Assembly: GCA_032207245.1 (NCBI GenBank)
Contig: CM063510.1
Coordinates: 49,340,095 to 49,404,094, forward strand
Length of the DNA stretch: 64,000 nucleotides
DNA from: Pardosa pseudoannulata
Taxonomy: Eukaryota > Arthropoda > Arachnida > Araneae > Lycosidae
Direction: 5' to 3'
Shown piece after piece: positions 23,764 through 35,160 of the stretch. Positions within the stretch are counted from its first letter, which is position 1, and every line of letters starts with the position of its first letter. The notes under the pieces were generated by a model. It did not search any database, was not told where the DNA came from, and was given only the letters and a program-made list of their open reading frames with translations. Both the position numbers and the translations under genes were made by a program.

Positions 23764-26700
23764 AAATTATGACGAAACTTGTCAAAATAAATATGAATAT
23801 ATAGAGCTTATTTTTACATACTTATAGATCAAAGGTTTAAACTAGTCAACATAGGTTCAGGCATTTTCAAATTGGGTATTTTATTTGAAATCTGAAATCA
23901 GATTTCGCGATTACGATTCTTATTTTACTTTGTATGAAGAAATAAAATTTATACTGCAAGTAAGTACATTTTGTTTAAACATTGTACTTTTAACTATATT
24001 TCTAAACGTTTCATATACTATATCTCTAAACCTTAAATTACAACGCAAATTGTTTAGTAATACTACCTAACAATTGTGAGTACTGTTATATTTGCCTTAG
24101 TGAAAATTTTACATATTCGGGAGCAGATGTTATAAACTTAAACGATAAGTAATTATGGTTTCGAAGCGTTTATCAAAGCAACTTCGACATTCATGACATC
24201 AAATGTATTGCACGTGTATTTACATATGTGTTCTGACGTCATCAAATAAATTACATTAGAACACTGTGTCAATAAACTAAGTGAATAATGCATGAGAATG
24301 TTTCAGCTGTAGTTAGGAGTTAATTTGTATACATACTGGGTAAAGTTTCGATTCGAAATTAGTTGTTGGATAAATATTTAAAACTATTTTGGTCGTTTCA
24401 ACAGTAAATGTCTATATACTACTTAAAGAGCATTTTTGATAGTATAAAGGTGGGATTTGAAGTCGTGTGTGCTTAGTAACTGGTTTCTTTGTAAAAGGAC
24501 ACTTTCCAGATATGTTTTAAATGTTGGAAAGATAGTTTTTTAAATGTTTCTTAATATTTACATACATAAGAAATTTAGTACTTTGATTAATACTGTACAC
24601 TAAATGTATTAAACTCATAGGAATAAATAGGATTTTCTTTAGTTTTGTGAATGCAACCAAGCTTTTCTCATAATCAAAAATTGAATTAATTTAATTTTAA
24701 CTGCTATATATACAGTAATGTGTCTTAATAAACATACTTTTAATGTACTGTTTTAATATATTATTTTTTAAATTAATCCCTTTTCTATCTGTAGTAATCT
24801 TTTTTGTTTCATCACAATGATTTTTAACATTTTTTTAAGTTAAGCTTTTTTTTATTTGGTCACCGAATTGAATATTTGGTTACAGTTCCGAATAGGAAAT
24901 ATACCAAATTGAACTATTTTGTTCATATTTAATCTCAAAGATGATCCTAAATTTTGAATTTAACATCTAAACTTTCAAAAATAAAATACGTTTTGTTAAA
25001 AAATCACTTTTGTTTAACAATAAAAATGCATCAAAAAGTAAAAATTTTGTTTGAGTTTTGAGTTATGTTGCTTGCCTATAGTTGGAGGTACTAGCTTAAA
25101 AATCTGTTGTTTGGATTCCAAGTAAGCTGAACAGCTTTTTGCAGTTATCAATCTGTTTTTTTTTTACCAATCTAATAGTTTATGAATGAATATTGTATTC
25201 TCATTGGAATTGAGCCTATTAGCAAAATTTCAGATCTCTTGTTAGTCAGGAAGGTAGTTAAAAGTTGATTTCAAAAATCCTCTGACACACAATTGAATTG
25301 AGTAAAAGAAATTTTAAAAAGTGCAGGTGGGAATAAGCATAAATATTTACGTCTTAAGTGTCATCTTTTATCGTTAGTCCACTTTATATTTACTCTCACT
25401 CATTTACTATTTGTCCAAGATTTCCTTATAAATCATTTACACCGTATAAAATATTTTCAAATTATTTTAAAATTGGATGTCCCGTTTCTCTGTATTATCA
25501 CTTTATAAAACTAAAAATATAATCAGGTTGAATTGCATATTTTTTTTTATTAAAATATATATCTAACCATGAAACATTATCAAAATCTTGTATTTACATT
25601 ATTAAAAAAAATAAATAATATAAACGTAAGTTGCTTATATAACGCAAGAATAAAATTTGGAAAATAAATATGATATTTAATATTTCTAATGTTAAAGTTA
25701 TGAGAAGTTTATTTTTAAAAATATTTAATTTGACCAAATAAATTTTCTTAGAATACATCTCATACACAAAATCGTCTATTATACCACCATAGAATCACTA
25801 TCATATTTAGTTTTAATGAACTATAAAGAACTGTATTGAACTTATTGTTTAGTAAACGACATAGAGTAATTTACGTTTCAGAATCCTAAAGTAAATTCTC
25901 CCTTTAATTCAATTTTGGGCATTATTATCATAAAGGATCACAGCTAAAATTGAAATTCTTGTTCCTGCGAAAACCAAATTAATATCAGTTGCAGAGAATT
26001 ACTCTTCTTTAATTACATTTCGTATGAAGAGAAGTTTCAAAATTTGATTAGTAAACACTGTCATAAAGTTTACAAACCTGTACTGATACTTCAAGCCTTT
26101 TCATTACCACTTCGAATGAATTTATATATTGGACCTAATAAATAGATTTTATTTCCTCTGTACATATTGCGGAAAATTCCCCCAAAATATTGTCTACGAT
26201 ATCAATTTTCAAAGAATAAATTATTCTTGAACAATGCTTCAAAATACATTAACCTAGAAATATGTTCTGTGTTAGCTGTTAAATTTTGCAAATTGAATAA
26301 ACGGAATACTATTTGCAGGTGAAGAACCCTTGATATAGATAATTGAATACGACATACAAATTATATATTCAATATGTAGAGTACTTTCGAGTTAATTGAG
26401 AGCTAGGTATAAATCATGCTCATTGAATACTTTCATGAATACTTTTGAAGGCATACCTTTTAATTTCATGTCGTTCAAATGAATGGCTTTATAAAACTAC
26501 AATTTTAAAGAGTCTCCATCTTTAGAAATAGCTTTTTCTCAATTAAAGGTATTTATGTAACATAGAAAAGGAAATAACGTAAGGTACTCTTATATAATGC
26601 AAAATTAAAACTATTTCATTATATCTTTCATAATAATATTATCAAATGCAAAGTACGTCAGTTCAATTAAAATTATATCTTATTAATATTATTTATATCT

Positions 26701-27200
26701 TTGATGTGAAGATAAATGTTATTGAAATTTATTACTATACACTTAAAAATCTCTGTACATATATACATTAAAGAGATTTGTTTGTTTAATTCAAATTATA
26801 TCATTATGATTAAACGTAAGATGAAAGTTTAGAGCCATTTTCTGTAATTTAATTATTTAGACATATAAACTTTGTAAAGTTATACATTAAAACATAACTA
26901 AATTCATCATTTATTTTTGGAAAACAGATAATTTAAAGTTATATAATAGTCTGAAACTTCATGTTCCTTTAAAATACTTATAATAACTACTTAATTTTTA
27001 TACATTGTTATAAATTTTGGATAATTATTTTTATAAATGTAAGGAAAGATTAGTAAAGTGGTTCTCCTAAAAATATTGTACTAAAAAAAAAAAGATTTTT
27101 ATTATCAAAAGTTACAAAAACACATTTTTAAATATAGTGAAATAAGTTCAAATATATAAAAATATTCGATTGTTTAGTGAACCTACCTAAATGTTTTTAT
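23764..27200. other. AT-rich desert
   Basis: About 3.4 kb of low-GC DNA. No gene, repeat family or RNA gene was recognised. The 61-codon frame at 23885-24070 has no domain. Confidence 0.55.
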
Positions 27201-27209
27201 GTCTGGATT

Positions 27210-27590
27210 TTAGTAAAATGTATCAACTTTTAAAAATTTAATTTTACCAATGTAAATTCTATAAATAAACAAAAGTCTTTTCATGATCTTTGTGAAAATA
27301 AAATTGATTTTTTTCTGTGGTAGATAATACAAAGGATGGTGATATAAAGAGTCAATATGTGTATTTAGAAAATTGAAAAAGAGTAGTTTTGCATTCAGCA
27401 TTTTTTTTTTGTTTAAAGACATATCATGATTTTTTTTATCTTTAAACCTTTGAAACAACTGAAAACAAATGGCACAATTATACTTAATTATTTTTGTATT
27501 CAAATGTACATATTTAAACTTGATTTGCATCAAAGTACAAATTTGATTTTTCTCACTTACTACCTTAAATAAAAATACCTGTCCAATCAT
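27210..27590 (-). pseudogene. 126-codon frame with a decayed C2H2 zinc-finger motif
   Basis: The frame runs from an ATG at 27590 to a stop at 27210. About residues 37-60 read YNCAICFQLFQRFKDKKNHD. This has the C-x2-C, the conserved Phe and the first His at x12 of a C2H2 finger, but Leu stands where the second His should be. The residues just before it (HLNTKIIK) resemble the linker between fingers. The C-terminal half is AT-driven and resembles nothing known. The frame is unusually long for such AT-rich DNA. The most likely reading is a relic of a zinc-finger gene or exon. Chance resemblance is possible because the match is one partial finger. Confidence 0.3.
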
Positions 27591-27845
27591 CCTTTATAAA
27601 TTGTTTCATTATTTATTTATTACACTGTTTGTAATGTCGACCATTCATTATTCTCTCAAGATAAAAAAATTGAGAAAGTATTATTTTTATGCTGTACAGG
27701 GGGTGGTTTGATAGCTACCTCCCTCATATACAAGGTTCATAGATAAAATTTATTTCCTAATTTTGAAAAATTCAATAGAATATTTAATCGTGTGCCTTAT
27801 CATGGTAGAGCATAATTTATATCTGTCAAACACTGTACTAAATAT
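27591..27845. other. AT-rich DNA, no feature
   Basis: Nothing recognised. A GC-richer dozen bases lie at about 27700-27712. Confidence 0.5.
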
Positions 27846-27869
27846 TGATTTTCTTTTGCAGGTAAGTGA
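27846..27869 (+). promoter_or_regulatory. Candidate recursive splice site (ratchet point)
   Basis: A pyrimidine-rich run ending TTTTCTTTTGCAG (to 27861) is joined directly to GTAAGTGA (from 27862). A near-consensus 3' splice site followed at once by a near-consensus 5' splice site with no exon between is the juxtaposed motif of recursive splicing known from long Drosophila introns. The sequence match is direct. Use as a splice site is inference and depends on the window lying in a plus-strand intron. Confidence 0.4.
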
Positions 27870-28560
27870 CTAATCTGTATTGTTATGAATATCAACACAT
27901 GGTAAGTGACCATTATAAAGGCATTTATATTTTTAATGCATCTGTTGTTTCATGTAGTTCCATAATTACATTAATGATTTTGAGGTTCTGTATTTAATGC
28001 ATTCATTTAATAAAGTTATTTTACATTAGCCTATATATTCAGTTAGTCTAAAACGTATATTTTCATCCTAAATATACAGAAAAATACATTTGCAAACTCT
28101 CAGTAATAGCTAAAAGCTAAATAACTCGGGCTAAAAGCCAAGTAATTCTTTTTTCACCTCAGGTGCTTTGATAGGTCTGAATCCATGGGGAATATGTTTG
28201 AAAGATGACGGAACAACTAAGAGTTGAATTAGCCTGAGTGGATACTGTGTTTTACAGCAGTGAATTTACTGCCAGATATTAATCGACATCTATTACATAA
28301 ATGAGGACACTAATCCTTCTCCTTGATTAGAGAAAATTTGTTACCTGTATTCTTTTAATTTAAATGTGGTACAACGATAGCTTGAGGCAGCCGAAACTTA
28401 TAATTCAAGCTACGTAAAGCAATTCAAAACTTAATGTCTAAATCTAAATTAAAAATGAACCTAACTAATCTGCAAAAGGTTAATTAGATTATTTGATATG
28501 GATTGAGCTTATGTATGGTGCATGATAAGAGTAAGTACACTTTCGATGCACTGCTATGTT
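27870..28560. other. AT-rich DNA, no gene
   Basis: Contains one further acceptor-like site, a pyrimidine tract with CACCTCAG at about 28147-28161, followed by a weak donor. No coding frame follows it. Confidence 0.5.
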
Positions 28561-28564
28561 TTTA

Positions 28565-29070
28565 GTGATTCTAACCTGATCTTCTTTGAAGGCACTACAG
28601 CCAGTTACAGGCCAAGGTCGTCCCTTAATAGCTGTTCTGGTCCTATCTATAGCAAAATGTCTCCAGCTTCCTTAATTTACAAGACTAAAGTCACTCTTCA
28701 CCGATTAAAGCCATCTAATTGGTGGAATTCCTCGTATTCTGTTTCCCCATAGGATTAGTAAAAGGGAGATTTTTTATTGAGTTTGTATTGTTAGATCGGA
28801 ATAAATGTCCGAGCCATCTCCGTCTATTGTCTTTTAAAAATTTAACAATATATGGTTGCTTGTACCTTTGATAAATTTCAAAATTAATAAATATTTCCAG
28901 CTATTAATCTCAAGGACTACGCCAAAAATTTTACGCTCAAAGGTTAATAATTTATTTTTATGTAATCTGGTTGTTGTCCAGCATTCACTCCCATACAGCT
29001 TAATAGGACGTAGTGTTTTATAGATGTTAATTTTGGTATTTAAGCTTATAAATCCGCATTTTAATTGTTT
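28565..29070 (-). pseudogene. Non-LTR retrotransposon (LINE) reverse-transcriptase tail, decayed
   Basis: Read on the minus strand, broken frames give the typical region after the reverse-transcriptase domain of many LINE ORF2 proteins: INIYKTLRPIKLYGSECWT, then KLLTFERKIFG, an R-R/W-L-G-H-like stretch, GIPPIRW and a final DRTRTAIKGRPWPVTGCSA. Order and spacing fit the end of ORF2. Frameshifts and stops are present, and no polymerase catalytic motif remains in the recognisable part. This is a 5'-truncated dead copy. The plus-strand frame at 28522-28752 is its shadow. Confidence 0.7.
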
Positions 29071-29487
29071 TTTGAGGCCATGATAGCTACCTGATCAGTA
29101 CCTTTGAATATATTAACTAATTTAACAGAGTCTAACATTTATTCATCACTCTACTCCGCCTTATCTTAACAGATTTCGCCTTAACATGATTTTATTTTTC
29201 CGTTTGATAACCACATTTACAGCAAGCAAAAGGCCATGATCACTATGAAAAAGTATGGGTTTCTTTGCTATTTCATTCCAAAATTCCAAAAAGGCATATC
29301 TAACCATTGTGATTATTTGTTTGCGTAAAGTTGTATTTTCGAGGTATTATGAGACCAAAAATAAAATGTATTTCCTTGTATAGAAGAGATAGACTAACTG
29401 TGCCTCTATATACCCCCAAAAATGTTTTATTTTAAAATTTATTCCTGATTTGAAAATTCTATAATATTAAATATTTATTCATATTTA
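29071..29487. other. AT-rich DNA, possible further LINE relic
   Basis: The sequence just upstream of the LINE tail, in minus-strand sense, may be more decayed LINE sequence, but no motif is clear. Confidence 0.35.
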
Positions 29488-30490
29488 CAGTAAAATATGT
29501 ATTTATCATCACAAAACTCAAATATAAAATTCATGGAAAGAGTTTAAATATCTCATTTAGGATACAGTAAAGTAGGAATTAATAGTAAAACTTATACATA
29601 AAAGTAGGAAAAAAGGTTTAAATATCTGTTGTATTACAATAAAACTAGTATTTATCATAAACTTCGTACATAAAAGTAAGATCAAACGGTTAAAATATCT
29701 CTATCGTGGTACAGTTAAATATATATTCGGAATATACATAATACATAAAAGACTGATAAAATGAATGGATTAACCCTTCCCGGTTTTTCCTGAGCTGAAC
29801 TCGGGCAGGTAAAATGTACCATCCTGGTTCATCCCAAGTGTAGCTCGGGCACTGTGAAATATTACACTGTGCAATCAGTCTTTCCCGAATTATTTCACAT
29901 GTGCTTTTTATGGTTTCGAATTCTTTTGTTTACTTTTCTGTCTACTAGATTATTTGAGGCTCAAAGAGAGACAGTAGAGGGAAGAAGGTAAGGAGCGAAA
30001 CAAGGTTCTACTGTCCAGATTGCGATGTTGGTGCAGTACCATGTTTTCGATTGTATCATACACGACCAAATTTTAATTAATAATTTCATAATCATTTATG
30101 TAAATGCATAGGATATAAATAAAATTTAATTCAAGATAAAAGCTAGATATTCTAAGCTTTATATTTACAGTTAGTGTGAATTGACTCCAAAGTCTAATGA
30201 TTACTGCCATACAGAAAGCCAACTATACATGCAAATTAATTATTTGTTTAAATATATTTTTTTTCATTGATTTTTAGGAAATTTTGTATGCGAATGCTGC
30301 TATTATATTTAAAAAGCTATGTGTGTATAAAAATAAGCATAAAAAATTGACATTTTTTGACCCATAATCCCGAACCTGGAAGACCCATAATGAACCTGGA
30401 AGGGGTTAAATATCTGTTATAGTTCAGTAAAATATGCATTCATGATAAAAGTCTTAAATAAAAATATAAAAAAATATTTAATTATCTTAT
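29488..30490 (+). repeat. About 75-bp minisatellite, five units, split by a MITE
   Basis: Units start at cagtaaaata (29488), cagtaaagta (29565), caataaaact (29637), cagttaaata (29712) and cagtaaaata (30425). The first three are 77, 72 and 75 bp. Unit 4 is interrupted at its TTAA by the MITE at 29774-30405. Without the insert it is 62 + 15 = 77 bp, exactly a normal unit. Each unit contains 'ttaaaatatct' or 'tttaaatatct', which is the insertion site. Confidence 0.85.
29770..30409. mobile_element. piggyBac-like MITE inside a minisatellite
   Basis: A 632-bp non-coding element (29774-30405) lies between TTAA at 29770-29773 and TTAA at 30406-30409. Terminal inverted repeats are CCCTTCCCGG on the left and CCCCTTCCAGG on the right. 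Just inside the right end the phrase 'cgaacctggaagacccataa' is partly duplicated. Inside the left end AGCTGAACTCGGGCA and GTAGCTCGGGCA are related. Neighbouring minisatellite units show the uninterrupted site with a single TTAA, so insertion with target duplication is demonstrated within the window. It has no transposase of its own. Confidence 0.85.
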
Positions 30491-30950
30491 CTGTGATATT
30501 AACATTTTTGATATCACAAAAGGGCTTTTGTTGACTTCAGCATTACCTATTTCATTACCATTTCTACATTATGGTTTTTTAAACTTCATTTTTATTAAAA
30601 ATAGAGAATTACAACAGTGGATTAACTTTATTATGTTTAAGTTATTAGAAAATAAATTCCTAATGTATAACTATAAGAAACTGATTTAGAAAATAAGACC
30701 CAATAAAGGAGAACGTTTATAAACTTTATTTGATAAATTTAATAAATGGATTTTAATTTAGCTAAGACCATGAAACTTAGACATTACAGTTGATTTCTAC
30801 CATAAATATTACTCTAAAGTCTGAAATGAAAAGGACACTAAATTGCAATCGTTTGTTGTTTGCTTTATTTACTTGTCATTTATATTGTAACTACTGCCAT
30901 TAGTTACTTAAACACAATTTGTATCCAAACACAAACTTATATTGAGTACT
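30491..30950. other. AT-rich DNA, no feature
   Basis: Nothing recognised between the minisatellite and the next duplication. Confidence 0.5.
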
Positions 30951-31650
30951 TTATTTAAAGATATTAATTTGGAAGGCTTCCAGACTTTAATATTGTTAAT
31001 ATTTTCGACCTTGGATACATCTCTAGAGATTGTTTTGATTCTTGGAACTAGAGACGATCATGAGTATGTAATTATACTATGTTTTCAAATAGCGTCTATA
31101 AAATATCATTGAAAGAAAACATTATTGCTAACACTACAATTTGACAAAATAACTGATTTGTATTATATTACGAGTTTTTATAAGTTTAGTCAAATTAACA
31201 TTTACAGTAAATAGATTGGGTCCATACTTTTAGACAGCCATTAAAAATTTTATTGCAGTCACATGACTGCACTAATATTATTTTTGATTTCAAACCTGGA
31301 CAGATACAAAGCCACGATGTCCGAAGGAATTTTTTTTAGTTCAAAGGGGTGGGGGAGGGGGGAGACGAGGCTAACCAGATGATAATGATATAATACACTG
31401 CATTGATTTACATTATTTAAAGATATTAATTTGGAAGTCTTCCAGACTTTAATATTTTAACATTTTTGACCTTGGATGTATCTCTAGAGAATGTCACATG
31501 ACTTTTTACTTACTATATTTGTTTTCAAACACGGACAGGTACATAACTACGATATCCAAAGGAATTTTCTTGGGAGTTCGAAAGGGTAGGAGGGAGGGGG
31601 AGATGAGACTAACCAGATGATAATGATATAATACACTACTATGATTTTCC
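30951..31650 (+). repeat. Partial tandem duplication
   Basis: Copy 1 (30951-31412) and copy 2 (31413-31650) share their start (ttatttaaagatattaattt) and end (aaccagatgataatgatata). Copy 2 lacks about 215 bp corresponding to the middle of copy 1 (about 31040-31255). Both carry a purine-rich run of G with A or T (about 31345-31365 and 31585-31605). Either copy 2 suffered a deletion or copy 1 received an insert after duplication. Confidence 0.8.
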
Positions 31651-31679
31651 TTTTTGTTAATTTGCTAATTGCTCTAAAG

Positions 31680-32235
31680 AAGTGTTTCTCAACCTTTTTG
31701 CGCTCACGGACCACTTGGTTGTACATCATTTTTAATTGTACCACTTGTAAAAATGAATGTATTTCGAGAAATCTGATATTACCAGTGAGTATTTATTTGC
31801 ATTCTACATTTTTATAGTGTGACCATGTATTCGCATCACATAAAGAGACAAATTATATTGAAACACACCTGAACGTGATACCCTATTATAAACCATTTAT
31901 TTACATTCTACATCTTATAGTGTGACCATGTATTCGCGTCACATAAAGAGACAAATTATATTGAAACACACCTGAACGTGATGCCCTGTTATAAACTTAC
32001 TATGTGCTTGTTCAATATTTAGTATTTATCTACTACTTTGTCATATTTCGTTTACTAATAAATGATTTTAATAAAAACATAATTATATCTAATTAATTTA
32101 AATTTAGTACATAATAATATTAATAAAGTAATCTTTATGAAAATGTAAAAAAATGTTTCTATGATATATTTTGATTTAGTTTTATTGTTAACCATTAATA
32201 ATTATTTTTCGCTTACCACAGGTTAGAAAATGTTG
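31680..32235. mobile_element. hAT-like MITE with an internal tandem duplication
   Basis: The left end reads AAGTGTTTCTCAACC followed by GCTCACGGACCAC. The right end, on the opposite strand, reads CAACATTTTCTAACC followed by TGTGGTAAGC. This is the AGTGTTTCTCAACC...GGACCAC terminal layout of a widespread hAT group. Flanking 8-mers CTCTAAAG and CTCTCTGG match at five positions, consistent with a decayed 8-bp target duplication. The element carries two 104-bp units at 31791-31894 and 31895-31997 that are nearly identical, so this duplication is younger than the element. It has no transposase. The minus-strand frame at 31547-31744 crosses its left end and is not a gene. Confidence 0.7.
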
Positions 32236-33411
32236 CTCTCTGGGATGGGGGTGATAAAACACTTTACTGGTCCCAATAACGGCTTTTGCTTAAGACAAAA
32301 AAAAAGTATAAAAAATTGGTAATTGGTAAAAATTGGTAAAATTTCAGCATTTGAACATATGACAGACCGCACACATTTTATGTAGTTGCATTCTTGCATT
32401 CGATGCATATTAGCTAAACTACAATATGTTACTTAAAGTATGAAAAATCTGCATTTATTTTTCCAGTCACATACATAAAAAAAAATCTGCAGGACATTCT
32501 GAACTTTTTATTTTTCAGGAAACAGCCATAATCAAAAGAAAATTTTACCTCTCTATAACTATACCTTCCTATCTGTATTGAAATATTTTTTTCCTTTTTA
32601 TGAATAAATTATTATAAAAAATACACGAATTTATCATTGTTTCTACATATTACTTTAACAAGTAAATGAAAATATTCTTTTCTGAAAAACAAAGAGCCAC
32701 CTTATGTATTTTTCACGAAAATATGTTAAATTTATACAGGAATAAATATATTTTTTAAAGCCAACATGTTTAAAAATTTAGATTAGCGTCGACTCTTTTT
32801 AAACTTTTATTATTGAATAAAATGTTTATTTTAATAAATCCATTTTTCCGTGAAGCAAACTGAATAATTATTCAAATATGGTAATGAAAATCTTTGTTAT
32901 TTGTTTAGTTGAATTTATTAACACGGGTCTCACGTTCAATGAAGAGGTAATTCGAGCGAAGTGGTAGAGGTTTGCAAAATTTTATTATAACATTATTTCG
33001 TTGGAGATACTATTCTAGTAATTTTTATCTCGGGGAATATCGGAACATTCAAACCATGGTAAAATGGCCAATTCTAATTTTTCGTTTTGAGAACAACTGA
33101 TAAATTGATGTTTATAGAATTAAGAGGGTACTGGGTCTTTAAACATTCAAAAATTTGATTTTAAGTTTTTACAATATTCTAAGTATTTCAGTTTGCATAT
33201 TTATGAATAAAATTAAAACATTCACACTAACTGCTGATTATAAACCTTTTTATATGGCTGTTTTATTTTGTTTAATTGATACTAATATTTTAAATTGGAT
33301 TTCCTGAGCTTCATAATTTTAGAATTTGCGCACACTGTCGAGTAAAATATAGATGTGTTACATATCTAAAATTTTAGCTCCATATTCCCCTTTTTATACT
33401 CTACAAGCTAA

Positions 33412-33416
<5 letters not shown>
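32236..33416. other. AT-rich DNA, no feature
   Basis: About 1.2 kb without a recognisable gene or repeat. Confidence 0.5.
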
Positions 33417-33459
<43 letters not shown>

Positions 33460-33462
33460 TAC
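33417..33462. repeat. (TA)n microsatellite
   Basis: Short TA run with one TAA phase shift. Confidence 0.95.
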
Positions 33463-34025
33463 ATTTTTTAAATTGAAAAATTGGTAATTAAAATATTTTT
33501 ATAACGTTTTTAATTATTTATGCTCATTTTTTCATTTTCTATTTTTTATTTATTTAAATTTTTACCTAATTTTTTATTTACTTACATTTTTATTTTACGT
33601 TCTGTATATATTTTCGGTCTAAAGGTGAGTGTTTTATTAATTTATTTTATCCTTAATTTTTTACATGAAAGCATATACTTTAATTTTACGATTAGCATGT
33701 TTTTTTATTTTGGTTAGGATATTTAAAACCGTTATTATTAATATTATTTTGTATTCTTTGTACATATATCTAATTTATACAAATTAATTTATATTATTTA
33801 TGTAATATACAGTTCTTAAATTCACTGATACAGTTATACATTTATACAGTTTTTATTAGAAATATAGTAGTTAGACTAAGATTATATTTATCGATAATTT
33901 TCTCGGATTCAAATGTCATGTACCCTTTTAAATATTCTATTAAATATCTAATGTATAACCTCAACTGAAAACCTTGTAATAGTTCGTAAAAAGGAATGAA
34001 TAATTCAGCTGTTTTTATTAGTTTA
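33463..34025. other. Very T-rich DNA
   Basis: The 65-codon frame at 33520-33717 is Phe/Leu/Ile-rich only because the strand is T-rich. Nothing else recognised. Confidence 0.5.
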
Positions 34026-34305
34026 CGAGGGGGAATTGAAATCGAGATTATAAAAACTGCAATGGAACTGCATGTTTTATTTCATTACAACCATTACAAC
34101 GAAGTAATAGTACGTACATTAGGTTATTTTTCGACATATCGATTTAGGTACTTGGAATTTGGTCAGGGGAGTTTGAATATTACCATCTAATGAAAACCTT
34201 GTCCTTGTGCGTTCTGCTACGTGTTACGAACTGTTTCACCTCCTCGTCTGAAGCTAATCGTCGGCCTCTAGGTGAAGTTGATTGTACAAGAGAGACCCTA
34301 ATTTG
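34026..34305 (-). pseudogene. mariner transposase C-terminal fragment
   Basis: Minus-strand translation at about 34200-34290 reads SPRGRRLASDEEVKQFVT, matching the GRRFxSDEEVK block close to the C-terminus of many mariner transposases. The expected end of the element lies to the left: the plus strand reads TA followed by CGAGGGGGAATTG at 34024-34038, a mariner-like inverted terminus at a TA target. The catalytic region is absent and the sequence between block and terminus is out of frame. This is a short dead 3' fragment. The plus-strand frame at 33996-34190 is not a gene. Confidence 0.55.
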
Positions 34306-34583
34306 ATTAAATTTTTATTTCAGATCATATTTAGTTTAGAAATAGATGATCTTCATTTACAAATAATTAGATATTAATTCGATGATTACCGAGAAGGTTG
34401 AAAGAACAAAGACCATTTGTCGAGTAAATATTTAAAATTTACAGAACAGGTATGTTTAAAATTCAGTTTTAAAGCTTAGCAGTTTTTTCAATTACACATT
34501 TTACAATTTTTTTAATAACTTTTTCTATTATTCCTTCAGCGGATTCTACATGTACTATACGAAAACACCTGCTCATACTCAGT

Positions 34584-34776
34584 CATTTATGAGATTGGTT
34601 TGGATTGGAGTACTACGGTCTACTGTTTTGATGATGAGGGGTAATGATACCGGAATCTCTACTACTTAAAGCCAATTCCTAACATCTATCCCAGCAGCGA
34701 GATTCGAACCCACGAACTCAGGTACCCATTAGCAGCTATCTACCATTCGGCCATCTATCAATTGGCATTTATGAGA
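34584..34776 (-). mobile_element. tRNA-derived SINE (family 1), minus strand
   Basis: The element at 34595-34765 reads on the minus strand with B box GGTTCGAATCTC and the family body. Perfect 11-bp flanks (catttatgaga) at 34584-34594 and 34766-34776 define the insertion. The A-box region is partly decayed. Confidence 0.93.
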
Positions 34777-34959
34777 CCTAACAAGTCTAGAACGAGACAA
34801 TAAAAGTTTACTAACAAACAGTATTGAAAAAAAAGTTTAAAAGTCTTAAAATAAATGCTTTCTCTACATATCATTATAATAGGTGGGTTACAGACTGCAT
34901 GCTGTTTGCGAGTTTGTCATCAGTGGCTTAGGGCAGGATATATTGGAGGGGCCTAATAC

Positions 34960-35160
34960 TTTTAGTGTATGGTTTGGTTTGGTTTTGAGCGCTACGGTCT
35001 ACTGTTTGCACACGAGGGCAAATAAGACCGGGACCTACAGTTTAAAGTCGATTCCAAACGGCTACAAACATCCTTGCCAGCAGCGGGATTCGAACCCACG
35101 ATCTCCTCTTCCGAAGAGCAGCGCTCTACCATTCGGCCATCGTATGACATTTTAGTGCAT
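34960..35160 (-). mobile_element. tRNA-derived SINE (family 1), minus strand, well preserved
   Basis: The element at 34971-35149 has an intact B box (GGTTCGAATCCC) and A-box region (GGCCGAATGGT), the full body and the tail. Flanks ttttagtgtat (34960-34970) and ttttagtgcat (35150-35160) are an 11-bp target duplication with one mismatch. It lies 195 bp from another SINE in the same orientation, but their different target duplications show they inserted separately. The 90-codon frame at 34883-35155 is a by-product of the SINE. Confidence 0.95.

Noticed and set aside
34883..35155. 90-codon plus-strand frame
   Set aside because: Nearly all of it is the antisense of the SINE at 34971-35149.
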